Assembly (NCBI GenBank): GCA_947258465.1
Contig: CAMYIQ010000278.1
Location: 1-11,739, forward strand
Reading direction: 5' to 3'
DNA from: an uncultured Erythrobacter sp.
GTDB taxonomy: Bacteria; Pseudomonadota; Alphaproteobacteria; Sphingomonadales; Sphingomonadaceae
DNA length: 11,739 nucleotides
Part shown: piece after piece, positions 1-6,500 of the stretch
Position numbering within the stretch: the first letter of the stretch is position 1
Layout of the letters: each line of letters begins with the position of its first letter
Position numbers and translations under genes: made by a program
Notes under the pieces: generated by a model
What the model was told of the DNA's origin: nothing
The model's input: the letters and a program-made list of their open reading frames with translations, nothing else
Databases searched by the model: none

Positions 1-900
1 ATGGACCGCAATCCGCAAAAATCCTTCCAGGACATGATCCTCGCGCTGCACGATTTCTGGGCCGCGCATGGCTGCCTTATCCTTCAGCCTTACGACATGC
101 GCATGGGCGCGGGCACCTTCCACACCGCCACTACGCTGCGCGCGCTGGGGCCGGAGCCGTGGAATGCCGCTTTCGTGCAGCCCTGCCGTCGCCCGACCGA
201 CGGCCGTTATGGCGAGAACCCGAACCGGCTGCAGCATTATTACCAGTATCAGGTGATCCTGAAGCCAAGCCCGCCCGACATCCAGGACCTCTACCTCAAT
301 AGCCTCGAAGTGATCGGCATCGATCCGCTCAAGCACGATATCCGCTTCGTGGAGGACGACTGGGAAAGCCCGACGCTCGGAGCGTGGGGGCTGGGCTGGG
401 AAGTCTGGTGCGATGGGATGGAAGTCACCCAGTTCACCTATTTCCAGCAGATGGGCGGTTTCGACTGCAAGCCGGTCGCGGGCGAGCTGACATACGGGCT
501 CGAACGCCTCGCCATGTATATCCAGGGCGTCGACAATGTGTACGACCTCGACTTCAATGGACGCGGTGTGAGCTACGGCGACGTGTTTCTCGAAAACGAG
601 AAGCAGATGTCGAAGTGGAACTTCGAAGTCGCCGAAACCGATGCCCTGTTCGACTTGTTCAACAAGGCCGAGGCCGAGTGCAAGAACGCGCTCGCCAACG
701 AAGTGCCCATCGCCGCCTACGAGCAGGCGGTGGAGGCCAGCCACATCTTCAACCTGTTGCAGGCGCGCGGCGTGATCAGCGTCCAGGAACGCGCCAGCTA
801 CATGGGCCGCGTCCGCGATCTCGCACGCGGATCGTGCGAAGCGCATATGGAAAAGGAAGCGCCCGTGTGGGCCGAGAAATATCCGGAGTGGTCGAAATGA
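1..900 (+). CDS. glyQ: Glycyl-tRNA synthetase alpha subunit
   Basis: Catalytic subunit of the bacterial alpha2beta2 glycyl-tRNA synthetase, which activates glycine with ATP and charges tRNA-Gly in the cytoplasm. The 299-residue product has the usual family length (about 290-300). It opens with the typical KSFQDMILALHDFWA segment, followed by the family signatures GCLILQPYDMRMGAGTFHT (about 24-42), VQPCRRPTDGRYGENPNRLQ (about 59-78) and the class II aminoacyl-tRNA synthetase core around ELTYGLERLAMY (about 162-173). The ATG is the first base of the window, so its ribosome-binding site and promoter are not visible. The partner gene glyS follows on the same strand 111 bp later, which suggests cotranscription. 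The product looks intact and ordinary, unlike its partner. Confidence 0.97.
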   Translation: MDRNPQKSFQDMILALHDFWAAHGCLILQPYDMRMGAGTFHTATTLRALGPEPWNAAFVQPCRRPTDGRYGENPNRLQHYYQYQVILKPSPPDIQDLYLNSLEVIGIDPLKHDIRFVEDDWESPTLGAWGLGWEVWCDGMEVTQFTYFQQMGGFDCKPVAGELTYGLERLAMYIQGVDNVYDLDFNGRGVSYGDVFLENEKQMSKWNFEVAETDALFDLFNKAEAECKNALANEVPIAAYEQAVEASHIFNLLQARGVISVQERASYMGRVRDLARGSCEAHMEKEAPVWAEKYPEWSK

Positions 901-917
901 GTCCGTCGACCACACAT

Positions 918-995
918 CCGTTCGTGTCGAGCGCAGTCGAGACACGTTGGCCTGGCGCACAGATACGGTCTCTCGACTTCGCTCGAGATGAACGG
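918..995. repeat. Palindromic intergenic element between glyQ and glyS
   Basis: Two arms of about 30 bp (918-947 and 966-995) are inverted copies that match at 24 of 30 positions by hand alignment. The outer ends are perfect: CCGTTC at 918-923 and GAACGG at 990-995. Each arm carries a core of the type TCTCGACTKCGCTCGA. The element fills most of the glyQ-glyS gap, and its right end stops 4 bp before the glyS ribosome-binding site. It looks like a short non-coding repeat (REP or MITE-like) rather than a gene; dispersal in the genome is inferred, not seen. A transcript hairpin here could affect RNA stability or the relative translation of the two subunits. Confidence 0.75.
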
Positions 996-998
996 AGC

Positions 999-1006
999 AA
1001 GGGAGG
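999..1006 (+). promoter_or_regulatory. Ribosome-binding site that fixes the glyS start
   Basis: AAGGGAGG at 999-1006 lies 5 nt before the ATG at 1012. An in-frame ATG at 988 exists but sits inside the palindromic element and has no such site. The site therefore favours 1012 as the start. Confidence 0.8.
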
Positions 1007-1011
1007 CACAG

Positions 1012-3603
1012 ATGCCTGATTTCCTCCTCGAACTGCGCAGCGAAGAAATCCCCGCCCGGATGCAGGCGGGGGCGCGCAAAGAGCTCGAAAAGCTGTTCCG
1101 CCGCGAGATGGATGCCGCCGGTGTCGAAACCGGCGCAATCACCGTCTGGTCGACCCCGCGCCGCCTTGCGCTGATTGCGCGCGGGCTTCCGGACGCGACC
1201 GAGGCCGTCAGCGAGGAATTGAAAGGCCCGCCTGTCGGTGCGCCCGATCAGGCGGTCGACGGGTTCTGCCGCAAGGCCGGTGTCGAACGCGGCGAGCTCG
1301 AAACGCGCGAGGTCAAGGGCAGGGCGACCTATTTCGCCGTGAAGAACATTCCCGGCCGCGCAACCAAGGACCTGCTCGCCGAAGCCATCCCCGCTCTCAT
1401 CCGCGATTTCTCATGGCCCAAGTCGATGCGCTGGGGCGCTGCCTCGATCAGCACCGAGAGCCTGCGCTGGGTCCGCCCGCTTTCGGGCATCGTTGCGCTG
1501 CTGGGTGACGATGTGATCGAATGCGAGGTCCACGGTGTCACCTCGGGCGCGGTCACGTTGGGCCACCGTTTCCACCATTCGGGCGACATCACCATCGGCA
1601 ATGCCGATGACTACGCGATGAAGCTGCGCGCAGGCCATGTCATCGTCGATCACGAGGAACGCCAGGATCTGATCCGCTCAGGGGCCGCCAAGGTCGCATC
1701 CGAAGCCGGCCTCACGCTGGTCGAAGACGAAGGGCTGGTGATCGAGAACGCCGGCCTTACCGAATGGCCCGTCCCGCTGCTCGGCCGCTTCGAGGAGGAT
1801 TTCCTCGAAGTGCCGCCCGAGACGATCCAGCTCACCGCGCGCGTGAACCAGAAGTATTTCGTTTGCACATCCTCCCCCGACGGGGGAGGGGGACCACGAA
1901 GTGGTGGAGGGGCACCTTCCGCCGATCGCGACGGGTCCGAGCAGCCGAACCTGCCCCACCACCATCCTGCGGATGGTCCCCCTCCCCGTGCCGGTGAGGC
2001 CAGACTCGCCAACGCCTTCATCTGCACCGCCAATATCGAGGCGGAAGACGGCGGCGCGCGCGTGGTCGACGGCAATCGCAAGGTCCTCGCCGCGCGCCTC
2101 GCCGATGCGCGCTTCTTCTGGGATGTCGATCGCAAGAAAACGCTGGCGGAGCACGCCAAGGGGCTGGAGCGGATCACCTTCCACGAGAAGCTGGGCACCG
2201 TCGCCGACAAGGTCGAGCGCGTGGCGAAGCTGGCAAGGTGGCTGGTGGAAGAGAGTATCGTCACCCCGGACTTGATCCGGGGTAGTGCTTCTTCAGGCGA
2301 TGCAGAAGGTCAGCCCAACCCCGGCTCGGGGGCCGGGGTGACGAAGGAGCAGTTGGCGGACTGGGCGCAACAGGCCGCCGAATTGTGCAAGGCCGATCTC
2401 GTCACCGAAATGGTCGGCGAGTTTCCCGAATTGCAGGGCCTGATGGGCGGCTATTATGCCCGCGCCGAAGGCTTGCCCGATGCCGTCGCCGACGCGGTCC
2501 GCGATCACTACGAACCGGTCGGGCAGGGCGACGAGGTTCCTACCGCGCCAGTAACGGTGGCGGTGAGCTTGGCGGACAAGCTGGATACGCTGTTCTCGTT
2601 TTTTGCTATCGATGAGAAGCCGACCGGATCGAAAGATCCGTTCGCGCTTAGGCGCGCTGCTTTAGGGGTACTCCAGATCGTCAGCGCCGCGACCGTTAGA
2701 CTACCGATGATACGGGCCTGTAAAGTTTCGTCGCTTGCATGGATCGAGATGGCTAGTCGCCGGGCGCGCAAGGATATTCGGTATCGATTACAGGAGAATG
2801 ATCTTGATTTCTCCGATACAGAGAAGCTTCGCCTGAGCATTATCAATCAGGATCTGGAGTTTGCGCCGACTGACGTTGTCTATACGTTTTCGGATTTGTT
2901 CAAATCATGGGATTATGAATCTAGAACGCTAGTTCTCGACTTCTTCGCCGACCGCCTCAAGGTCCAGCAGCGCGAAGCAGGCGTCCGCCACGATCTCATC
3001 GATGCGGTCTTCGCGCTCGGCGGCGAGGACGATCTCGTCCGCCTGCTCGCCCGGGTAAAGGCGCTCCAGTCCTTCATGGACACCGAAGACGGCGCCAACC
3101 TCCTCGCCGGCTACAAGCGCGCAGCCAACATCCTGAAGAAATCCCCCCTCCCCGTGGGGGAGGGGCCGGGGGTGGGGGGTGCCACCTCGCAGGCGTCGAA
3201 CACCCATCCCCACCCCCTTCCCTCGAGGGAAGGGGCTATCGAACATACCGGCGACGAGGACCCGCTGGAGAATGTCGACGACCCGCAGATGCGCGAAATC
3301 TACGCCGCCGCAGCGGGCGGGGCGACAACGAAACAACTTTCCTACACGCCGGAGCCGGCGGAAAAGGCGCTGATGGATGCGCTGGCGCAATCGGAACCGG
3401 CAGCGGCCAAGGCTATCGAGGCGGAAGATTTCTCGGCGGCGATGGCGGCGCTGGCATCGCTTCGCACACCGATCGATCGGTTCTTCGATGAAGTGACGGT
3501 AAATGCGGATGAAGAAAACAAGCGGGCACACCGGCTCGACCTGCTTGCACGCTTTCGTGCTGCGGTGCACAAAGTGGCCGATTTCTCGCGGATCGAGGGA
3601 TAG
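1012..3603 (+). CDS. glyS: Glycyl-tRNA synthetase beta subunit, enlarged by in-frame palindromic insertions
   Basis: Non-catalytic, tRNA-binding subunit of the alpha2beta2 glycyl-tRNA synthetase. The start at 1012 gives the canonical N-terminus MPDFLLELRSEEIPARMQ, has a strong ribosome-binding site and excludes 8 residues encoded by the upstream repeat. Family segments appear in order: SMRWG and LRWVRPL (about 140-165), QKYFVCT (about 280-286), a second half RLANAFICTANIEA (about 331-344), ARFFWDVDRK (about 367-376), FHEKLGTVADK (about 389-399), KADLVTEMVGEFPELQGLMGG (about 461-481), KPTGSKDPFALRRAALG (about 537-553), FFADRLKVQQREAGVRHDLIDAVFALGG (about 644-671) and a C-terminal DALR-like anticodon-binding region ending HKVADFSRIEG. 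The length is about 863 residues, against 689 in E. coli. The excess fits three low-complexity insertions at about residues 287-330, 417-444 and 711-743, plus a divergent AT-richer stretch at about 564-642. No stop or frameshift interrupts the frame, and the gene is presumably functional and essential. Confidence 0.95.
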   Translation: MPDFLLELRSEEIPARMQAGARKELEKLFRREMDAAGVETGAITVWSTPRRLALIARGLPDATEAVSEELKGPPVGAPDQAVDGFCRKAGVERGELETREVKGRATYFAVKNIPGRATKDLLAEAIPALIRDFSWPKSMRWGAASISTESLRWVRPLSGIVALLGDDVIECEVHGVTSGAVTLGHRFHHSGDITIGNADDYAMKLRAGHVIVDHEERQDLIRSGAAKVASEAGLTLVEDEGLVIENAGLTEWPVPLLGRFEEDFLEVPPETIQLTARVNQKYFVCTSSPDGGGGPRSGGGAPSADRDGSEQPNLPHHHPADGPPPRAGEARLANAFICTANIEAEDGGARVVDGNRKVLAARLADARFFWDVDRKKTLAEHAKGLERITFHEKLGTVADKVERVAKLARWLVEESIVTPDLIRGSASSGDAEGQPNPGSGAGVTKEQLADWAQQAAELCKADLVTEMVGEFPELQGLMGGYYARAEGLPDAVADAVRDHYEPVGQGDEVPTAPVTVAVSLADKLDTLFSFFAIDEKPTGSKDPFALRRAALGVLQIVSAATVRLPMIRACKVSSLAWIEMASRRARKDIRYRLQENDLDFSDTEKLRLSIINQDLEFAPTDVVYTFSDLFKSWDYESRTLVLDFFADRLKVQQREAGVRHDLIDAVFALGGEDDLVRLLARVKALQSFMDTEDGANLLAGYKRAANILKKSPLPVGEGPGVGGATSQASNTHPHPLPSREGAIEHTGDEDPLENVDDPQMREIYAAAAGGATTKQLSYTPEPAEKALMDALAQSEPAAAKAIEAEDFSAAMAALASLRTPIDRFFDEVTVNADEENKRAHRLDLLARFRAAVHKVADFSRIEG
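1870..1998. repeat. In-frame palindromic insertion 1 in glyS
   Basis: Two arms at about 1871-1915 and 1951-1995 form a long imperfect inverted repeat around a spacer of about 35 bp. Both carry a run of the type CGGGGAGGGGGACCA and a G-rich GTGGTGG(A/T)GGGGC-like run. The left arm also holds the small palindrome CCTCCCCC-GA-CGGGGGAGG. It sits between QKYFVCT and RLANAFICTANIE, which are expected to be nearly adjacent in ordinary beta subunits. It encodes about 44 residues rich in Gly, Pro, Ser and His (287-330) that look like a disordered loop. It is probably related to insertion 3, which shares the CCTCCCC-spacer-GGGGGAGGGG core. Confidence 0.8.
2260..2342. repeat. In-frame palindromic insertion 2 in glyS
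   Basis: An 83-bp element has perfect 10-bp terminal inverted repeats, GTCACCCCGG at 2260-2269 and CCGGGGTGAC at 2333-2342. Each end also forms its own hairpin: CCCCGGA-CTTGA-TCCGGGG near the left end and CCCCGGC-TCGGG-GGCCGGGG near the right. It adds about 28 residues (417-444, starting VTPDLIRGSASSGDAEG and ending GSGAGVT) between LVEESI and KEQLADWAQQAAELCKADLVTEM. Cores of the GTCACCCCGGACTTGATCCG type are familiar to me as intergenic repeats in alphaproteobacterial genomes. Here the element is inside an essential coding frame. Confidence 0.85.
2701..2940. other. Low-GC, codon-atypical segment inside glyS
   Basis: A hand count gives 113 G+C of 240 bases (about 47%), against 39 of 60 (65%) in the next 60 bases. 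Codons rare elsewhere in the window cluster here, such as TTA, CTA, ATA, AGA and GTA. Similar codons begin somewhat earlier, from about 2600. The encoded part (about residues 564-642) lies between the conserved ALRRAALGVLQIV and LDFFADRLKVQ segments. It is about 84 residues long, where E. coli has roughly 36. This could be an imported or recombined segment, or a degenerated older insertion. The frame stays open throughout. Confidence 0.7.
3142..3236. repeat. In-frame palindromic insertion 3 in glyS
   Basis: Arms at about 3143-3180 and 3200-3236 form an imperfect inverted repeat. The left arm contains the palindrome CCCCTCCCC-GT-GGGGGAGGGG, and the right arm holds CCCCTTCCCTCGAGGGAAGGGG. It encodes about 33 residues (711-743, including SPLPVGEGPGVGGATSQ and HPHPLPSREGA) between YKRAANILKK and the acidic DEDPLENVDDPQM stretch. 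In E. coli the equivalent ANKRVSNILAKS segment runs on without such an insertion. The core resembles insertion 1. Confidence 0.8.
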
Positions 3604-3604
3604 G

Positions 3605-3643
3605 TCGGCCACGTCCCGGGCGCTGGGACGAAAATTCGGCCGA
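3605..3643 (+). terminator. Two-tier hairpin just after glyS (weak terminator candidate)
   Basis: TCGGCC at 3605-3610 pairs with GGCCGA at 3638-3643, enclosing a second stem CGTCCC (3612-3617) with GGGACG (3625-3630). It begins 2 bp after the glyS stop. No clear U-run follows, so it may be an mRNA 3'-end structure rather than an efficient intrinsic terminator. Confidence 0.4.
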
Positions 3644-3712
3644 TCTGTCACCCTGGATACCGAAACTCGCTACAAGTACCTGTAAATAGATACTTTCTTT
3701 TGTTGGAATTAG

Positions 3713-3740
3713 GGTGACACCCCTGTAACCTTGTGTCACC
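3713..3740. promoter_or_regulatory. Inverted repeat upstream of ppdK, possible operator
   Basis: GGTGACAC (3713-3720) and GTGTCACC (3733-3740) form a perfect 8-bp inverted repeat with a 12-bp spacer. The arm centres are 20 bp apart, about two helical turns, which suits a dimeric regulator. A further TGTCACC half-site lies at 3646-3652. The repeat ends 25 bp before the ppdK ATG. A weak promoter-like pair, TTGTTG at 3700-3705 and TGTAAC at 3724-3729, overlaps it. An RNA hairpin in the leader is the alternative. No regulator can be named. Confidence 0.45.
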
Positions 3741-3755
3741 TACAGACACCCGGTC

Positions 3756-3760
3756 AGGAG
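3756..3760 (+). promoter_or_regulatory. Ribosome-binding site that fixes the ppdK start
   Basis: AGGAG at 3756-3760 lies 5 nt before the ATG at 3766. This favours that ATG over the in-frame GTG at 3733, which lies inside the inverted repeat and has no comparable site. Confidence 0.7.
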
Positions 3761-3765
3761 CTTTC

Positions 3766-6432
3766 ATGACGGAAACGGTCTTCACCTTCGGCGGCAACGC
3801 GCCGCACACCAATCCGCGGCAGAAGGACAAGACAGTCACCGGCGGTAAAGGCGCCAATCTGGCCGAAATGGCCAGCATCGGCCTGCCCGTCCCTCCCGGC
3901 TTCACCATCGCGACCGAGGAATGCCTCAAATATCTCGCGGGCGGTTCGGACTTTTCGGAGAAGCTGCGCAGCGACGTCGCCGGGGCGCTGAACCATGTCG
4001 AGAAGACCGTGGGCAAGGGCTTCGGAGATGCGGCCGATCCGTTGCTCGTCTCGGTTCGCTCGGGCGCGGCAGTGTCGATGCCCGGGATGATGGACACGGT
4101 GCTCAATCTCGGCCTCAACGACGAGACGGTCGAAGGCCTCGCCAAAACCAGCGGCGATGAACGCTTCGCCTGGGACAGCTATCGCCGTTTCATCCAGATG
4201 TATGGCGATGTCGTGCTCGGCGTCGATCACGGCCTGTTCGAGGAAGCGCTCGAAATCGCCAAGGAAGACAATGGCTATTACGCCGATACCGAACTTTCCG
4301 CCGAAGAGTGGAAGACACTGGTCGCGCAGTACAAATCCATCGTCGAGGAAGAGCTGGGCAAGCCATTCCCGCAGGACCCGGTCGAACAGCTCTGGGGCGC
4401 GATCAGCGCCGTGTTCGACAGTTGGGATACCGAGCGCGCCAAGATTTACCGCCGCCTGAACGACATACCGCATGACATGGGCACGGCAGTCAACGTGCAG
4501 GCGATGGTGTTCGGCAATATGGGCGATACCAGCGCGACCGGCGTCGCCTTCACGCGCGATCCCTCGACCGGGCAGAAGGCCTATTACGGCGAGTGGTTGG
4601 TCAATGCGCAGGGCGAGGATGTGGTCGCGGGCATCCGCACGCCGCAATATCTGACGAAGGCGGCGCGCGAGGCAGCCGGGGCCGACAAGCCGAGCATGGA
4701 GGAGGCCATGCCCGAGGCTTTTTCCGAACTGGCACATCTCTTCGACCTGCTCGAAAAGCACTATCGCGACATGCAGGATATCGAGTTCACCGTGCAGCAG
4801 GGCAAGCTGTGGCTGCTGCAGACCCGTAGCGGCAAGCGCACCGCCAAGGCCGCGCTCAAGCTGGCGGTCGACATGGTGGGCGAGGGCCTCATCGACGAGA
4901 AGACCGCGATCCTGCGCGTCGACCCGATGGCGCTGGACCAGTTGCTGCACCCGACGCTCGACCCGGAGGCCCCGCGCGATGTGCTGACCACCGGCCTGCC
5001 GGCCTCGCCTGGCGCGGCCAGCGGCAAGATCGTGCTCGATGCCGACACCGCCGAACTGTGGGCGAATCGCGGCGAGAAAGTGATCCTCGTCCGCGTCGAA
5101 ACCAGCCCCGAGGATATTCACGGCATGCACGCCGCCACCGGCATTCTCACTGCGCGCGGCGGGATGACCAGCCACGCCGCCGTGGTGGCGCGCGGTATGG
5201 GGCGGCCCTGCGTTTCGGGGGCGTCGCAAGTTTCGATTGCGCGCGAAGGCCGCACACTTGCGATCGGCTCGCGCGAATTGAAGGAAGGCGATGTCATCAC
5301 CATCGATGGCGCCAATGGCCAGGTCATGGCGGGCGAAGTCGCGACCATCGAGCCCGAGCTCGCAGGCGATTTCGGCACGCTGATGGAATGGGCCGACAAG
5401 CATCGCCGGATGCGCGTGCGCACCAATGCCGAGACCGAGACCGAATGCCGCATGGCGCGCCAATTCGGTGCCGAGGGCATCGGCCTGTGCCGGACCGAGC
5501 ATATGTTCTTCGATGCAAGCCGGATCAGTGCGGTGCGCGAGATGATCCTTGCCGATACCGAGGCTGGCCGCCGCGCCGCGCTCGACAAGTTGTTGCCCGA
5601 ACAGCGCAGCGATTTCGTGACCATTTTCGAAGTCATGGCGGGCCTGCCGTGCACCATCCGCCTGCTCGACCCGCCGCTGCATGAATTCCTGCCGCATGGC
5701 GATGCCGAGTTCGAGGAACTGGCCGAGGCCACCGGCGTCGATATCGACAAGCTGCGCCGCCGCGCGGGCGAACTGCACGAATTCAATCCCATGCTGGGCC
5801 ATCGCGGCTGCCGTTTGGGGATCACCTATCCCGAGATCTACGAAATGCAGGCGCGCGCGATCTTCGAAGCGGCCTGCCAGGTCGCCAAGGATAGCGGCGA
5901 AGCGCCGGTGCCCGAAATCATGATCCCGCTGGTGGCGACGCGGCGCGAGCTGGAACTGCTCAAGGCGGTGGTCGACCGTGTTGCGGGCGAAGTGTTCGAA
6001 GTCACGGGGTGCACGGTGGATTACCTTGTCGGGACCATGATCGAACTGCCGCGCGCCGCGCTGATGGCGGGCGAGATTGCCGAAGTGGGCGAGTTCTTCA
6101 GCTTCGGCACCAACGACCTTACGCAGACGACGCTGGGCGTCAGCCGCGACGATGCCGGCCGCTTCCTCACGACCTATGTCGACCGGGGTATTTTCGCGCG
6201 CGATCCGTTCGTCAGCCTCGATATCGACGGGGTCGGCCAACTGGTCGAGCTGGCAGCCGAACGCGGGCGGGCCGCACGCGAAGGGCTCAAACTGGGCATT
6301 TGCGGCGAGCATGGCGGCGATCCGGCGAGCATCGCCTTCTGCGAGGCGACCGGGCTCGACTATGTCAGCGCCTCGCCCTACCGCGTGCCGATCGCCCGGC
6401 TCGCGGCGGCACAGGCAAGCCTGAAAGACTGA
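3766..6432 (+). CDS. ppdK: Pyruvate, phosphate dikinase
   Basis: Reversibly converts ATP, pyruvate and phosphate to AMP, PEP and diphosphate, in the cytoplasm at the pyruvate/PEP node. The start at 3766 gives MTETVFTFGGNAPH and 888 residues, the normal family length (about 870-900). Visible features in order are GGKGANLAEM (about 26-35) and SVRSGA with MPGMMDTVLNLGLND (about 96-122) in the nucleotide-binding domain. The phospho-carrier motif GGMTSHAAVVARGMGRPC follows, with the phosphorylated His at residue 470. The C-terminal PEP/pyruvate barrel has GLCRTEHMFF, FGTNDLTQTTLG and GICGEHGGDP with the catalytic Cys at 846. It stands alone, 162 bp after glyS, with its own leader that includes an inverted repeat. 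The regulatory kinase/phosphorylase often linked to PPDK is not in the window. No key residue is missing. Confidence 0.97.
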   Translation: MTETVFTFGGNAPHTNPRQKDKTVTGGKGANLAEMASIGLPVPPGFTIATEECLKYLAGGSDFSEKLRSDVAGALNHVEKTVGKGFGDAADPLLVSVRSGAAVSMPGMMDTVLNLGLNDETVEGLAKTSGDERFAWDSYRRFIQMYGDVVLGVDHGLFEEALEIAKEDNGYYADTELSAEEWKTLVAQYKSIVEEELGKPFPQDPVEQLWGAISAVFDSWDTERAKIYRRLNDIPHDMGTAVNVQAMVFGNMGDTSATGVAFTRDPSTGQKAYYGEWLVNAQGEDVVAGIRTPQYLTKAAREAAGADKPSMEEAMPEAFSELAHLFDLLEKHYRDMQDIEFTVQQGKLWLLQTRSGKRTAKAALKLAVDMVGEGLIDEKTAILRVDPMALDQLLHPTLDPEAPRDVLTTGLPASPGAASGKIVLDADTAELWANRGEKVILVRVETSPEDIHGMHAATGILTARGGMTSHAAVVARGMGRPCVSGASQVSIAREGRTLAIGSRELKEGDVITIDGANGQVMAGEVATIEPELAGDFGTLMEWADKHRRMRVRTNAETETECRMARQFGAEGIGLCRTEHMFFDASRISAVREMILADTEAGRRAALDKLLPEQRSDFVTIFEVMAGLPCTIRLLDPPLHEFLPHGDAEFEELAEATGVDIDKLRRRAGELHEFNPMLGHRGCRLGITYPEIYEMQARAIFEAACQVAKDSGEAPVPEIMIPLVATRRELELLKAVVDRVAGEVFEVTGCTVDYLVGTMIELPRAALMAGEIAEVGEFFSFGTNDLTQTTLGVSRDDAGRFLTTYVDRGIFARDPFVSLDIDGVGQLVELAAERGRAAREGLKLGICGEHGGDPASIAFCEATGLDYVSASPYRVPIARLAAAQASLKD

Positions 6433-6433
6433 T

Positions 6434-6451
6434 CCCCCGCGAAGGCGGGGG
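6434..6451. terminator. Hairpin after ppdK (terminator or repeat unit)
   Basis: CCCCCGC (6434-6440), loop GAAG and GCGGGGG (6445-6451) form a perfect 7-bp stem starting 1 nt after the ppdK stop. No U-run follows. Cores of this CCCCGC-GAAG-GCGGGG type are familiar as repeated hairpins at gene ends in Sphingomonadales, so it may be a repeat that also ends or protects the ppdK transcript. Confidence 0.5.
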
Positions 6452-6461
6452 TCTCAGGCCG

Positions 6462-6486
6462 AAATGCCGAGCTGCTGCGGGCATTT
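6462..6486. terminator. Second inverted repeat in the convergent ppdK/methyltransferase gap
   Basis: AAATGCC (6462-6468) and GGCATTT (6480-6486) are perfect inverted arms around an 11-nt loop. In either direction the stem ends in three U residues and is AT-rich at its base, so it could act as a weak bidirectional terminator between the convergent genes. The rest of this 68-bp gap holds nothing I recognise. Confidence 0.4.
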
Positions 6487-6500
6487 AAAATAGAGAGAAG

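Noticed and set aside
988..1011. ATG 988 as the start of glyS
   Set aside because: It lies in the arm of the palindromic element without a ribosome-binding site, whereas 1012 has one and gives the canonical N-terminus.
3754..6312. A very long open frame (852 codons) on the reverse strand opposite ppdK
   Set aside because: It mirrors the codon structure of a firmly identified high-GC gene, and its translation is compositionally odd with no recognisable motif.
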